NCBI GenBank assembly: GCA_950097015.1
Contig: CATNEN010000038.1
Location: 9,940,001-10,004,000, forward strand
From: Macrostomum hystrix
Lineage: Eukaryota > Platyhelminthes > Macrostomidae
Direction of reading: 5' to 3'
Length of the DNA: 64,000 nt
Part shown: positions 1 to 12,006 of the stretch, piece after piece
Numbering within the stretch: the first letter of the stretch is position 1
Layout of the letters: every line of letters begins with the position of its first letter
The notes under the pieces: generated by a model
What the model was told of the DNA's origin: nothing
What the model saw: only the letters and a program-made list of their open reading frames with translations
Databases searched by the model: none
Position numbers and translations under genes: made by a program

Positions 1-335
1 AGGCTCGTACATTCAAGAAAAAGAAAATCTGAAAAAAGTATAAATTTGTTTTGTTTGTGACAAAATATGTTTCACAGGCAGGCCTACTTCATTCTAGGGT
101 AGTTTTTCTCTACGGCCTCCAAATGGACAAATTTTTCCAAGTCTTCCTCTCGACCAATGAGAACGTCGGTAGCAACGTTCGCCTCAGATGAAGCTCGTTC
201 CCTTCTCGAGGAACATCTCGGCACATCTTTTATCTTGAGGCCAGTTCTGCACTGACCAACTCACAAAACTCGCATGTCCACTTCGCTCAAGCTCGTCAAA
301 TATCAGCAGCCTCTCAAAGTTTCTTTGGCAGAGTC
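1..335. other. 5' flank of first GPCR gene
   Basis: This stretch lies upstream of the first start codon and presumably holds 5' UTR and promoter. I see no recognisable repeat, upstream exon or convincing TATA box in it. Confidence 0.3.
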
Positions 336-792
336 ATGGAATTTTTCAGCACAAACTTTTTCTGCAGCGTCCTGGAATGCAACGCCACGTCTGCCGAGGC
401 AAAATCCAACGGCTCGGTGAACAACTCGGCGACGCTGGCGCCGGTGAAGGCCACCAGCTCGACGGTGAGCCAGTACATCTACACGGTGCTGACGCCACTG
501 GTGCTGCTTCTCGGTTGCGTTGGAAACTGTCTGTGCATCCGGGTCTTCACCAGGCGTCGCTTCGATAACCAATCCGCCAGCGTCTATTTCGTCTGCCTGT
601 CCGGCGCCGACCTGCTGGTGCTGGTGTTCTACGTTGTGCCAGACTGGCTGCAGCGTCAGGACGTACTGCCGGCCTGGTCGCGCCACTGGCTGCAGACACA
701 GATAGCCTGCCAGATGCTTCTGTTCTTCTCCTACTCCTTCCGAATGGTGTCGGTGTGGATGCTGGTCATCTCCACCATCGAGCGCTACATTG
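336..792 (+). CDS. Neuropeptide-type class A GPCR, exon 1 (TM1-TM3)
   Basis: First coding exon of a 461-aa rhodopsin-class receptor. The ATG at 336 starts a 152-residue segment: an extracellular N-terminus with three N-glycosylation sequons (N16, N25, N29), TM1 about 48-70 with GN at 63-64, TM2 about 81-103 with LSGAD, TM3 about 122-147 preceded by the conserved Cys125, and an ERY motif at 149-151. The exon ends in phase 1 at a consensus GTGAGC donor (793). The reading frame joins exactly to exons at 13348-13492 and 13963-14746, and all phases fit. Such receptors couple extracellular peptide ligands to G proteins at the plasma membrane. The TM7 variant in exon 3 suggests the FMRFamide/myosuppressin-like receptor group; the ligand itself is not deducible. 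Confidence is high for GPCR, moderate for the subgroup. Confidence 0.93.
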
Positions 793-821
793 GTGAGCTC
801 ATTGCGCGCTGCGAGAGGTAA

Positions 822-850
822 TAGCAGTAGTAGTAATAGTAGTAGTAGTA
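822..850 (+). repeat. TAG/CAG trinucleotide tract
   Basis: Short imperfect (TAG)n tract 30 bp into intron 1, directly before the SINE A copy. It may be part of the insertion target or an older tail. Confidence 0.6.
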
Positions 851-1240
851 GGTCGGATAGCTCAGTCAGTAAGGTGTCGGACTCTGGATCAGATGGTCCT
901 GGGTTCGACTCCCGACCTAGTCTAGAACTATTCATGCAGCCTTTGGCAAGATGCCTTGCCCTGATGTGCACACAGTCTACTCAGCTGCAAATGAGTACCG
1001 ACATTTCGTCGGGTAATAATAATTCCGGCTGGCGTGGAATAAAGCAGTTCTGTGCGGCAATTCAGTGGGGTTTGGATGCTGCCGATATGTTTGGAAAAAA
1101 AATTACAGTGCTGACACGCGGCTGTCAACCGGTGTCCGAGAGAGCCGGGGAGTACAATAGGTGTGCAGTCCCCACCTGCTAGTGTGCCTGACACACAACA
1201 CCTGCACTGGCCCTTGGGTCTAGTGTCAATTATTACATTA
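851..1240 (+). mobile_element. tRNA-derived SINE, family A, copy 1
   Basis: About 390 bp. It starts with a tRNA-like head: A-box region TAGCTCAGTCAGTAAGG and B-box GGTTCGACTCCC, then a body ending GTCTAGTGTCAATTATTA. A second copy at 36224-36610 matches over the full length with only scattered substitutions, so the family moved fairly recently. The head is not a functional tRNA gene: it runs straight into the SINE body and both copies are embedded in other sequence. Insertion is 58 bp after the exon 1 donor, in sense orientation. Confidence 0.85.
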
Positions 1241-1260
1241 TTTGTAGTAGTTTATTTGTA

Positions 1261-1292
1261 GACGTCGTCGTCATTGTCGTCGTTGTTGTCGC

Positions 1293-1359
<67 letters not shown>

Positions 1360-1390
1360 GCCGTCGTTGTTGTTTTTGTTGTTGCTGCTC
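1261..1390 (+). repeat. GTT/GTC trinucleotide microsatellite
   Basis: Nearly pure (GTT)n from about 1293 to 1360 with GTC interruptions on both sides. It gives an apparent poly-Thr reading frame on the minus strand, which I do not consider coding. Confidence 0.9.
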
Positions 1391-2854
1391 TTGAAGTGAA
1401 CGCTACCTTTGCGAGGCGTCTTGAGCTGAAAAAGAGGGCTAATGATGGTATTGAGGAGTTAAGCTGGCTTTTTCTCTCCTGTCTGCTATCAGGGGGGTGT
1501 CCAGCGCTATTCACGAGAGAGCCGAGCTAGCCAAATTCGGTGCAGTTAGCGATACCGTCAAGGTTCTGAGGAGTCATATGGGCATTGAGATGAAAGCTTA
1601 CGTATAGAAATTCGGTTTTCTTCGCGTTGATCATAGTGAGTCTAGTACAGTTCTCGCTCCAGTTCCTCGTTCCTCGAAAAGTCTGGCCAGAGAGCGCAAT
1701 GATGGGTGGCTTTGAGCAAAAAGAACCGCTTGCAGCTTTTCAGACTTCGAAAAATGTCCACCAATGTTTGCCCACCGATGCTTATGAGTTTGATGAATGA
1801 CTGAATGCTTCATAATGATGGTAGCCGTATCCGAATCGTCTGAGCATCGATATGCCATTGACTTTGTTTAAATTGTGTAATTTTAACCTGAACTAAGTCG
1901 TGCTTTAGAAAATACGAGGATAACGCGTACGCGCCGTAGTTATAGCTCGTACTTATTGAAATATAGTAATAGAGCTACTCAAATTTGGTAAGCATTGTTC
2001 GCCAGCTTGGCAACAGTTTTTGTAAAGAGCGTACGAGGTATCCTACGGTTAGTGATCTTTGACTAAAACCAATGGCCAAGAAGCGCAACAGAGCAAAGTA
2101 CGAGTAGTTAAGGAAGCTTTTCTTTAATCTTTCCGTCAATCGGTCAAATGAAAACCCGCGCAGACTTTGGGAATGCCGATTCGGAATGGGAGAATTAAAA
2201 AAACGTAATCTGGATCAGCATACAGGATGGACGCCTACGGATGGGTCTCAGCTGCCCAAGTCTTGCTGAAATCCTGTCTTAAGGCTAACAAAAGGATTGG
2301 CAGAGGAATCAAATCAAGAAAAAAGCTACAACAAGCACTGGCAATTCCGGGTCGACGACTCGGCAAGAAAAAAATTATATTTTGCATTACGAGTATTTCT
2401 AAAAATAGCTTTCCATCGAGGACATTGCAGAAAGCCTTCACCCCGTGGACTAAAAAAACCAATTCACGATAATCCCAACAACAGGAACTCATCCGCCTGC
2501 TCAGATCCAGAATGATTTCCTCCATTTTTTTTACTTTTCCTATTTTACTATGGCTCCCAGCCATTCCAGACTCAGTAACGAAGTGAGAGATTATATTATA
2601 AGTATTTTCTAGAAGGTTATTGACAAATATATTTATTTTAATGGATTTAAGGCTTTTTTTCATCTGAACATTCTGTTTATAAGCAACTAAACAACATCTG
2701 TCTATGGTGCCAATCGGCATGAAACCTTTTCGTCTAGCGAGTACAAATCAAGGACTACTAAACAGGTTCCCCTTCATCAGAACTAATTCCTGTCCTGAAC
2801 AGGTGCTGTTTCGTAGTTATTTGCCTATTTGTGGATGCGACATCTGGTTGTTAA
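1391..2854. other. Unassigned intron sequence
   Basis: Unique-looking AT-rich sequence. A + strand frame at 2227-2472 is Lys/Arg-rich but matches nothing I recognise and overlaps a minus-strand frame; I see no supported feature. Confidence 0.4.
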
Positions 2855-3491
2855 AGCTCCAACAGAGTTACCTAGCTCCAACAGAGTTACCTAGCTCCAA
2901 CAGAGTCACCTAGGTCCAACAGAGTTACCTAGCTCCAACAGAGTTACCTAGCTCCAACAGAGTTACCTAGCTCCAACAGAGTTACCTAGCTCCAACAGAG
3001 TCACCTAGGTCCAACAGAGTTACCCAGCTCCAACAACAGAGTTACCTAGCTCCAACAACAGAGTTACCTAGCTCCAACAACAGAGTTACCTAGCTCCAAC
3101 AACAGAGTTACCTAGCTCCAACAACAGAGTTACCTAGCTCCAACAGAGTTACCTAGCTCCAACAGAGTTACCTAGCTCCAACAGAGTTACCTAGCTCCAA
3201 CAGAGTCACCTAGGTCCAACAGAGTTACCTAGCTCCAACAACAGAGTTACCTAGCTCCAACAACAGAGTTACCTAGCTCCAACAGAGTTACCTAGCTCCA
3301 ACAGAGTTACCTAGCTCCAACAGAGTTACCTAGCTCCAACAGAGTCACCTAGGTCCAACAGAGTTACCTAGCTCCAACAACAGAGTTACCTAGCTCCAAC
3401 AGAGTTACCTAGCTCCAACAGAGTTACCTAGCTCCAACAGAGTTACCTAGCTCCAACAGAGTTACCTAGCTCCAACAAGAGTTACCCAGCT
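2855..3491 (+). repeat. 19-bp minisatellite (GTTACCTAGCTCC core)
   Basis: About 32 head-to-tail units of AGAGTTACCTAGCTCCAAC, with 22-bp variants that gain an extra CAA and periodic units with GTCACCTAGGTCC. Its core differs from the large array at 5201-12006 by a single base (GTTACCTAGCTCC versus GTTACCAAGCTCC), in the same orientation. Confidence 0.93.
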
Positions 3492-3849
3492 AATTTATGT
3501 TAATTTTAATTTAGTATATTCATCATGAGGCACAAAAGCAACCAATCAGACATAAAATTTGCCTATAGCTTGGCCTTTGCATTATTCTCATACTAGATTC
3601 GAAAAATAATGTAAAATTGAGTTAGTCACTAGATGGCTTTTGACTAGCTGTTGTGCTTCATGATAAATAAACGAAAAAATGAAGATAAATTATTCATGAA
3701 TGAAGCTTTCTAAAATTCGGTGAAGCAACATGTTTTGCAAAGTGAGATATGAAATGCAAATGCAAGGAACAGCGTTTGATGAATGACTTTGATCTGCTTT
3801 CGATGAAAAGTTATTGACATTTTAATATGAAATACGTCTCGCTAGTGCA

Positions 3850-4376
3850 AGGGTCGGCAAACTCCGGCCCGCGGGCCAGATGCGGCCCTCGAAGCTCCCA
3901 AATCCGGCCCGTTGACCTTTCTGACATCTACAGTGTCCTGTTTCATCTCTCCCGTGTCTAATTTCTCCCGTGTCTCATCTCTCCCATGTCTAATAATTTC
4001 CTGTCCTATCTCTTCCCTGTCTTATCTCTTCCCTGTCTTATCTCTCCCGTGTCTCATCTCTCCCGTGTCTCATCGCTCTCGTATCTAATCTCTCCCGTCT
4101 CTAATCTCTCCCGTGTCTAATCTCTCCCGTGTCTCATCGCTCCCGTGTCTAATCTCTCCCGTGTCTCATCTCTCCCGTGTCTCATCTCTCCCGTGTCTAA
4201 TCTCTCCCGTGTCTCATCACTCCCGTGTCTAATCTCTCCCGTGTCTAATCTCTCCCGTGTCTAATTTCTTCCGTGTCTAATCTCTCCCCTATCTCATATT
4301 TATACAGTCAATGCGGCCCGCTGTCGTCTTTTAGGTTCTCTCTTTGGCCCGCCAGCAAATAAGTTTGCCTACACCT
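3850..4376 (+). mobile_element. Short hAT-like element with internal minisatellite
   Basis: The left end AGGGTCGGCAAACTCC and the right end (reverse complement AGGTGTAGGCAAACTT) form imperfect terminal inverted repeats. The sub-terminal CGGCCCGCGGGCCAGATGCG resembles the CGGCCCGCGGGCC-type ends of many nonautonomous hAT elements. Flanks CTAGTGCA and GCAGTGCA look like an imperfect 8-bp target duplication. There is no transposase; the interior is mostly a 16-bp tandem array (about 3940-4300). The hAT assignment rests on end sequence and duplication length only. Confidence 0.6.
3940..4300 (+). repeat. 16-bp minisatellite, CTCCCGTGTCTCATCT type
   Basis: About 22 units of CTCCCGTGTCTCATCT and close variants (TAAT for CATC, CTATC for GTGTC). 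The same unit forms a larger array at 57250-58220. It lies inside the hAT-like element. Confidence 0.9.
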
Positions 4377-5200
4377 GCAGTGCATTGTTCCGTGAAAATC
4401 AGCCCTAAATAGATTTTCCAAGAAACAAAGTGTCCCGTCCTTCTTCTTCTAGTGGTCCTTGCTAGATGCTTTAGATGGAGAATTTCATACTTCGGCTTTC
4501 TTATCTAGCCGAAATCTGTAGAAATTTATGTGACCCTGGTTTGAAACGATTCCAGACAGAACAGAATACAAAAAAATTGAAAAGTTAGTTAGTTACACAA
4601 AAATAAGTCATTAGGTGGCTCATGTGATGCAATTTTAATGCCAAAAAACACATTTGGGACTCAGAATAAAGCTTCGATACTGAAGCTTCCAGACAGAAAA
4701 TGTTCTTGCTTGCAGATAGCGAATGTGAATGCGTCATTTCTATCTACACATTTTCCTGATCTAGACCACATGGGAACGCTGCGGTGATCAGTTCTAAAAC
4801 CCAGCAAGGCTCTCAAGGCTCAGGCCAGGGAAATTACAAATGAAAAATTCATAACTCCATGAGCTGATGAAAGGGAAAGCGAACCCTAGGTAGCTTGTGC
4901 TCGGAAGTCATGCAGACGCTCAGCCTGAAGCGCCATGAAAAAAATAATGGAAACTGTGAAATGATTACTGCACTCAGCTATTGATTAAATTTTGCAGCAG
5001 GTTTCTGGGCGCCTACCTTAAGATTAGCACGCATGGGAGAGTTTCAGATTCAATCAAGATAATTAGGCCTCTATTTAAGTCGAGAAGCCTGTTATTGAGT
5101 GCTTCGGCAATCGAGTTCTAATTTCTGTCCTCATTTTGTCCCTACAAAAAAGCAAAAAAATTAATTTCTTAGTCTTAATGAGTTAGTAGATAATCAATTT
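4377..5200. other. Unassigned intron sequence
   Basis: No repeat or exon recognised. It separates the hAT-like element from the large minisatellite. Confidence 0.4.
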
Positions 5201-8200
5201 TCCAGGTAACCAAGCTCCCAGGTAACCAAGCTCCCAGGTAACCAAGCTCCCAGGTAACTAAGCTCCCAGGTTACCAAGCTCCCAGGTAACCAAGCTCCCA
5301 GGTAACCAAGCTCCCAGGTAACCAAGCTCCCAGGTAACTAAGCTCCCAGGTAACTAAGCTCCCAGGTAACTAAGCTCCCAGGTTACCAAGCTCCCAGGTT
5401 ACCAAGCTCCCAGGTAACCAAGCTCCCAGGTAACTAAGCTCCCAGGTAACTAAGCTCCCAGGTTACCAAGCTCCCAGGTAACCAAGCTCCCAGGTAACTA
5501 AGCTCCCCCAAGCTCCCAGGTAACCAAGCTCCCAGGTAACCAAGCTCCCAGGTTACCAAAGTTCCCAGGTTACCAAAGTTCCCAGGTTACCAAGCTCCCA
5601 GGTAACCAAGCTCCCAGGTAACTAAGCTCCCAGGTTACCAAGCTCCCAGGTTACCAAGCTCCCAGGTTACCAAGCTCCCAGGTTACCAAGCTCCCAGGTT
5701 ACCAAAGTTCCCAGGTTACCAAGCTCCCAGGTTACCAAGCTCACAGGCTACCAAAGTTCCCAGGTTACCAAGCTCCCAGGTTACCAAGCTCCCAGGTTAC
5801 CAAAGCTCCCAGGTAACCAAGCTCCCAGGTAACCAAGCTCCCAGGTAACTAAGCTCCCAGGTAACTAAGCTCCCAGGTAACTAAGCTCCCAGGTAACTAA
5901 GCTCCCAGGTTACCAAGCTCCCAGGTTACCAAGCTCCCAGGTTACCAAGCTCCCAGGTTACCAAAGTTCCCAGGTTACCAAGCTCCCAGGTTACCAAGCT
6001 CCCAGGTAACTAAGCTCCCAGGTAACTAAGCTCCCAGGTAACTAAGCTCCCAGGTTACCAAGCTCCCAGGTTACCAAAGTTCCCAGGTTACCAAGCTCCC
6101 AGGTTACCAAAGCTCCCAGGTAACCAAGCTCCCAGGTAACCAAGCTCCCAGGTAACTAAGCTCCCAGGTAACTAAGCTCCCAGGTAACTAAGCTCCCAGG
6201 TAACTAAGCTCCCAGGTAACCAAGCTCCCAGGTAACTAAGCTCCCAGGTTACCAAGCTCCCAGGTTACCAAGCTCCCAGGTTACCAAGCTCCCAGGTTAC
6301 CAAAGTTCCCAGGTTACCAAGCTCCCAGGTTACCAAAGCTCCCAGGTAACTAAGCTCCCAGGTAACCAAGCTCCCAGGTAACCAAGCTCCCAGGTAACTA
6401 AGCTCCCAGGTAACTAAGCTCCCAGGTAACCAAGCTCCCAGGTAACTAAGCTCCCAGGTTACCAAGCTCCCAGGTTACCAAGCTCCCAGGTTACCAAAGT
6501 TCCCAGGTTACCAAGCTCCCAGGTTACCAAAGCTCCCAGGTAACCAAGCTCCCAGGTAACTAAGCTCCCAGGTAACCAAGCTCCCAGGTAACTAAGCTCC
6601 CAGGTTACCAAGCTCCCAGGTTACCAAGCTCCCAGGTAACCAAGCTCCCAGGTAACTAAGCTCCCAGGTTACCAAGCTCCCAGGTTACCAAGCTCCCAGG
6701 TTACCAAGCTCCCAGGTTACCAAGCTCCCAGGTTACCAAAGTTCCCAGGTTACCAAGCTCCCAGGTTACCAAGCTCCCAGGTTACCAAGCTCCCAGGTTA
6801 CCAAGCTCCCAGGTTACCAAGCTCCCAGGTTACCAAGCTCCCAGGTTACCAAGCTCCCAGGTTACCAAAGTTCCCAGGTTACCAAGCTCCCAGGTTACCA
6901 AGCTCCCAGGTTACCAAGCTCCCAGGTTACCAAAGTTCCCAGGTTACCAAGCTCCCAGGTTACCAAAGCTCCCAGGTAACCAAGCTCCCAGGTAACTAAG
7001 CTCCCAGGTTACCAAGCTCCCAGGTAACCAAGCTCCCAGGTAACTAAGCTCCCCCAAGCTCCCAGGTAACCAAGCTCCCAGGTAACCAAGCTCCCAGGTA
7101 ACCAAGCTCCCAGGTTACCAAAGTTCCCAGGTTACCAAAGTTCCCAGGTTACCAAGCTCCCAGGTTACCAAGCTCCCAGGTTACCAAGCTCCCAGGTTAC
7201 CAAAGTTCCCAGGTTACCAAGCTCCCAGGTTACCAAGCTCACAGGCTACCAAAGTTCCCAGGTTACCAAGCTCCCAGGTAACCAAGCTCCCAGGTAACTA
7301 AGCTCCCAGGTAACTAAGCTCCCAGGTTACCAAGCTCCCAGGTAACCAAGCTCCCAGGTAACCAAGCTCCCAGGTAACTAAGCTCCCAGGTAACTAAGCT
7401 CCCAGGTAACTAAGCTCCCAGGTTACCAAAGTTCCCAGGTTACCAAGCTCCCAGGTTACCAAGCTCCCAGGTTACCAAGCTCCCAGGTTACCAAGCTCCC
7501 AGGTTACCAAAGTTCCCAGGTTACCAAGCTCCCAGGTTACCAAAGCTCCCAGGTAACCAAGCTCCCAGGTAACTAAGATCCCTGGTAACTAAGCTCCCAG
7601 GTAACTAAGCTCCCAGGTAACCAAGCTCCCAGGTAACTAAGCTCCCAGGTTACCAAGCTCCCAGGTTACCAAGCTCCCAGGTTACCAAAGTTCCCAGGTT
7701 ACCAAGCTCCCAGGTTACCAAAGCTCCCAGGTAACCAAGCTCCCAGGTTACCAAAGTTCCCAGGTTACCAAAGTTCCCAGGTTACCAAGCTCCCAGGTAA
7801 CCAAGCTCCCAGGTAACTAAGCTCCCAGGTTACCAAGCTCCCAGGTTACCAAGCTCCCAGGTTACCAAGCTCCCAGGTTACCAAGCTCCCAGGTTACCAA
7901 GCTCACAGGCTACCAAAGTTCCCAGGTTACCAAGCTCCCAGGTAACCAAGCTCCCAGGTAACCAAGCTCCCAGGTTACCAAGCTCCCAGGTTACCAAGCT
8001 CCCAGGTAACTAAGCTCCCAGGTTACCAAGCTCCCAGGTTACCAAAGTTCCCAGGTTACCAAGCTCCCAGGTTACCAAAGCTCCCAGGTAACCAAGCTCC
8101 CAGGTAACCAAGCTCCCAGGTAACTAAGCTCCCAGGTAACTAAGCTCCCAGGTAACTAAGCTCCCAGGTAACTAAGCTCCCAGGTAACCAAGCTCCCAGG

Positions 8201-11200
8201 TAACTAAGCTCCCAGGTTACCAAGCTCCCAGGTAACTAAGCTCCCAGGTTACCAAGCTCCCAGGTTACCAAGCTCCCAGGTTACCAAGCTCCCAGGTTAC
8301 CAAGCTCCCAGGTTACCAAGCTCACAGGCTACCAAAGTTCCCAGGTTACCAAGCTCCCAGGTAACCAAGCTCCCAGGTTACCAAGCTCCCAGGTTACCAA
8401 GCTCCCAGGTAACTAAGCTCCCAGGTTACCAAGCTCCCAGGTTACCAAGCTCCCAGGTTACCAAGCTCCCAGGTTACCAAAGTTCCCAGGTTACCAAGCT
8501 CCCAGGTTACCAAAGCTCCCAGGTAACTAAGCTCCCAGGTAACCAAGCTCCCAGGTAACCAAGCTCCCAGGTAACTAAGCTCCCAGGTAACTAAGCTCCC
8601 AGGTAACCAAGCTCCCAGGTAACTAAGCTCCCAGGTTACCAAGCTCCCAGGTTACCAAGCTCCCAGGTTACCAAAGTTCCCAGGTTACCAAGCTCCCAGG
8701 TTACCAAAGCTCCCAGGTAACCAAGCTCCCAGGTAACTAAGCTCCCAGGTAACCAAGCTCCCAGGTAACTAAGCTCCCAGGTTACCAAGCTCCCAGGTTA
8801 CCAAGCTCCCAGGTAACCAAGCTCCCAGGTAACTAAGCTCCCAGGTTACCAAGCTCCCAGGTTACCAAGCTCCCAGGTTACCAAGCTCCCAGGTTACCAA
8901 GCTCCCAGGTTACCAAAGTTCCCAGGTTACCAAGCTCCCAGGTTACCAAGCTCCCAGGCTACCAAAGTTCCCAGGTTACCAAAGTTCCCAGGTTACCAAG
9001 CTCCCAGGTAACTAAGCTCCCAGGTTACCAAGCTCCCAGGTTACCAAGCTCCCAGGTTACCAAAGTTCCCAGGTTACCAAGCTCCCAGGTTACCAAAGCT
9101 CCCAGGTAACCAAGCTCCCAGGTAACTAAGCTCCCAGGTTACCAAGCTCCCAGGTAACCAAGCTCCCAGGTAACTAAGCTCCCCCAAGCTCCCAGGTTAC
9201 CAAGCTCACAGGCTACCAAAGTTCCCAGGTTACCAAGCTCCCAGGTTACCAAGCTCCCAGGTTACCAAGCTCCCAGGTTACCAAAGTTCCCAGGTTACCA
9301 AGCTCCCAGGTTACCAAAGCTCCCAGGTAACCAAGCTCCCAGGTAACCAAGCTCCCAGGTAACTAAGCTCCCAGGTAACTAAGCTCCCAGGTAACTAAGC
9401 TTCCAGGTAACTAAGCTCCCAGGTAACCAAGCTCCCAGGTAACCAAGCTCTCAGGTAACTAAGCTCCCAGGTAACTAAGCTCCCAGGTAACTAAGCTCCC
9501 AGGTTACCAAGCTCCCAGGTTACCAAGCTCCCAGGTTACCAAGCTCCCAGGTTACCAAAGTTCCCAGGTTACCAAGCTCCCAGGTTACCAAAGCTCCCAG
9601 GTAACCAAGCTCCCAGGTAACCAAGCTCCCAGGTAACTAAGCTTCCAGGTAACTAAGCTCCCAGGTAACTAAGCTCCCAGGTAACTAAGCTCCCAGGTAA
9701 CCAAGCTCCCAGGTTACCAAGCTCCCAGGTTACCAAAGTTCCCAGGTTACCAAGCTCCCAGGTTACCAAAGCTCCCAGGTAACCAAGCTCCCAGGTAACC
9801 AAGCTCCCAGGTTACCAAGCTCCCAGGTAACTAAGCTCCCAGGTAACCAAGCTCCCAGGTAACTAAGCTCCCAGGTTACCAAGCTCCCAGGTTACCAAGC
9901 TCCCAGGTTACCAAGCTCCCAGGTTACCAAGCTCCCAGGTTACCAAAGTTCCCAGGTTACCAAGCTCCCAGGTTACCAAAGCTCCCAGGTAACCAAGCTC
10001 CCAGGTAACTAAGCTCCCAGGTAACTAAGCTCCCAGGTAACTAAGCTCCCAGGTAACCAAGCTCCCAGGTAACTAAGCTCCCTGGTTACCAAGCTCCCAG
10101 GTTACCAAGCTCCCAGGTTACCAAAGTTCCCAGGTTACCAAGCTCCCAGGTTACCAAGCTCCCAGGCTACCAAAGTTCCCAGGTTACCAAAGTTCCCAGG
10201 TTACCAAGCTCCCAGGTAACTAAGCTCCCAGGTTACCAAGCTCCCAGGTTACCAAGCTCCCAGGTTACCAAAGTTCCCAGGTTACCAAGCTCCCAGGTTA
10301 CCAAAGCTCCCAGGTAACCAAGCTCCCAGGTAACTAAGCTCCCAGGTTACCAAGCTCCCAGGTAACCAAGCTCCCAGGTAACTAAGCTCCCCCAAGCTCC
10401 CAGGTTACCAAGCTCACAGGCTACCAAAGTTCCCAGGTTACCAAGCTCCCAGGTTACCAAGCTCCCAGGTTACCAAGCTCCCAGGTTACCAAAGTTCCCA
10501 GGTTACCAAGCTCCCAGGTTACCAAAGCTCCCAGGTAACCAAGCTCCCAGGTAACCAAGCTCCCAGGTAACTAAGCTCCCAGGTAACTAAGCTCCCAGGT
10601 AACTAAGCTTCCAGGTAACTAAGCTCCCAGGTAACCAAGCTCCCAGGTAACCAAGCTCCCAGGTAACTAAGCTCCCAGGTAACTAAGCTCCCAGGTAACT
10701 AAGCTCCCAGGTTACCAAGCTCCCAGGTTACCAAGCTCCCAGGTTACCAAGCTCCCAGGTTACCAAAGTTCCCAGGTTACCAAGCTCCCAGGTTACCAAA
10801 GCTCCCAGGTAACCAAGCTCCCAGGTAACCAAGCTCCCAGGTAACTAAGCTTCCAGGTAACTAAGCTCCCAGGTAACTAAGCTCCCAGGTAACTAAGCTC
10901 CCAGGTAACCAAGCTCCCAGGTTACCAAGCTCCCAGGTTACCAAAGTTCCCAGGTTACCAAGCTCCCAGGTTACCAAAGCTCCCAGGTAACCAAGCTCCC
11001 AGGTAACCAAGCTCCCAGGTTACCAAGCTCCCAGGTAACTAAGCTCCCAGGTAACCAAGCTCCCAGGTAACTAAGCTCCCAGGTTACCAAGCTCCCAGGT
11101 TACCAAGCTCCCAGGTTACCAAGCTCCCAGGTTACCAAGCTCCCAGGTTACCAAAGTTCCCAGGTTACCAAGCTCCCAGGTTACCAAAGCTCCCAGGTAA

Positions 11201-12006
11201 CCAAGCTCCCAGGTAACTAAGCTCCCAGGTAACTAAGCTCCCAGGTAACTAAGCTCCCAGGTAACCAAGCTCCCAGGTAACTAAGCTCCCTGGTTACCAA
11301 GCTCCCAGGTTACCAAGCTCCCAGGTTACCAAAGTTCCCAGGTTACCAAGCTCCCAGGTAACCAAGCTCCCAGGTAACTAAGCTCCCAGGTTACCAAAGT
11401 TCCCAGGTTACCAAAGTTCCCAGGTTACCAAAGTTCCCAGGTTACCAAGCTCCCAGGTTACCAAGCTCCCAGGTAACCAAGCTCCCAGGTAACTAAGCTC
11501 CCAGGTTACCAAGCTCCCAGGTTACCAAGCTCCCAGGTTACCAAGCTCCCAGGTTACCAAGCTCCCAGGTTACCAAAGTTCCCAGGTTACCAAAGTTCCC
11601 AGGTTACCAAGCTCCCAGGTTACCAAAGCTCCCAGGTAACCAAGCTCCCAGGTAACCAAGCTCCCAGGTAACTAAGCTCCCAGGTAACTAAGCTCCCACG
11701 TAACTAAGCTCCCAGGTAACTAAGCTCCCAGGTAACCAAGCTCCCAGGTAACTAAGCTCCCAGGTTACCAAGCTCCCAGGTTACCAAGCTCCCAGGTTAC
11801 CAAGCTCCCAGGTTACCAAGCTCCCAGGTTACCAAAGTTCCCAGGTTACCAAGCTCCCAGGTTACCAAGCTCCCAGGCTACCAAAGTTCCCAGGTTACCA
11901 AGCTCCCAGGTTACCAAGCTCCCAGGTTACCAAGCTCCCAGGTTAGCAAAGTTCCCAGGTTACCAAGCTCCCAGGTTACCAAGCTCCCAGGTTACCAAAG
12001 CTCCCT
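5201..12006 (+). repeat. 6.8-kb minisatellite, 16/17-bp unit AAGCTCCCAGGTTACC
   Basis: About 420 head-to-tail units (length divided by unit). The main types are AAGCTCCCAGGTTACC, AAGCTCCCAGGTAACC, AAGCTCCCAGGTAACT and the 17-bp AAAGTTCCCAGGTTACC. Unit types recur in long ordered blocks: a rare CTCCCCCAAGCTCCC junction appears near 5505, 7050, 9180 and 10388, and the 201-bp frames at 6265-6465 and 8442-8642 translate identically, so higher-order duplications of about 1.2 and 2.2 kb are present. Each unit holds the odd palindrome GGTWACC and the even palindrome AGCT. Frames of up to 66 aa on the minus strand are products of the repeat, not genes. Confidence 0.97.

Noticed and set aside
851-925. 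Functional tRNA gene
   Set aside because: A- and B-box present, but the sequence continues into a SINE body shared with the copy at 36224.
303-971. 222-aa minus-strand frame with a Leu run
   Set aside because: Antisense shadow of GPCR exon 1 and the TAG tract; the plus strand has clear TM structure.
2855-12006. CRISPR array
   Set aside because: Units are contiguous head-to-tail without unique spacers, and the genome is eukaryotic.
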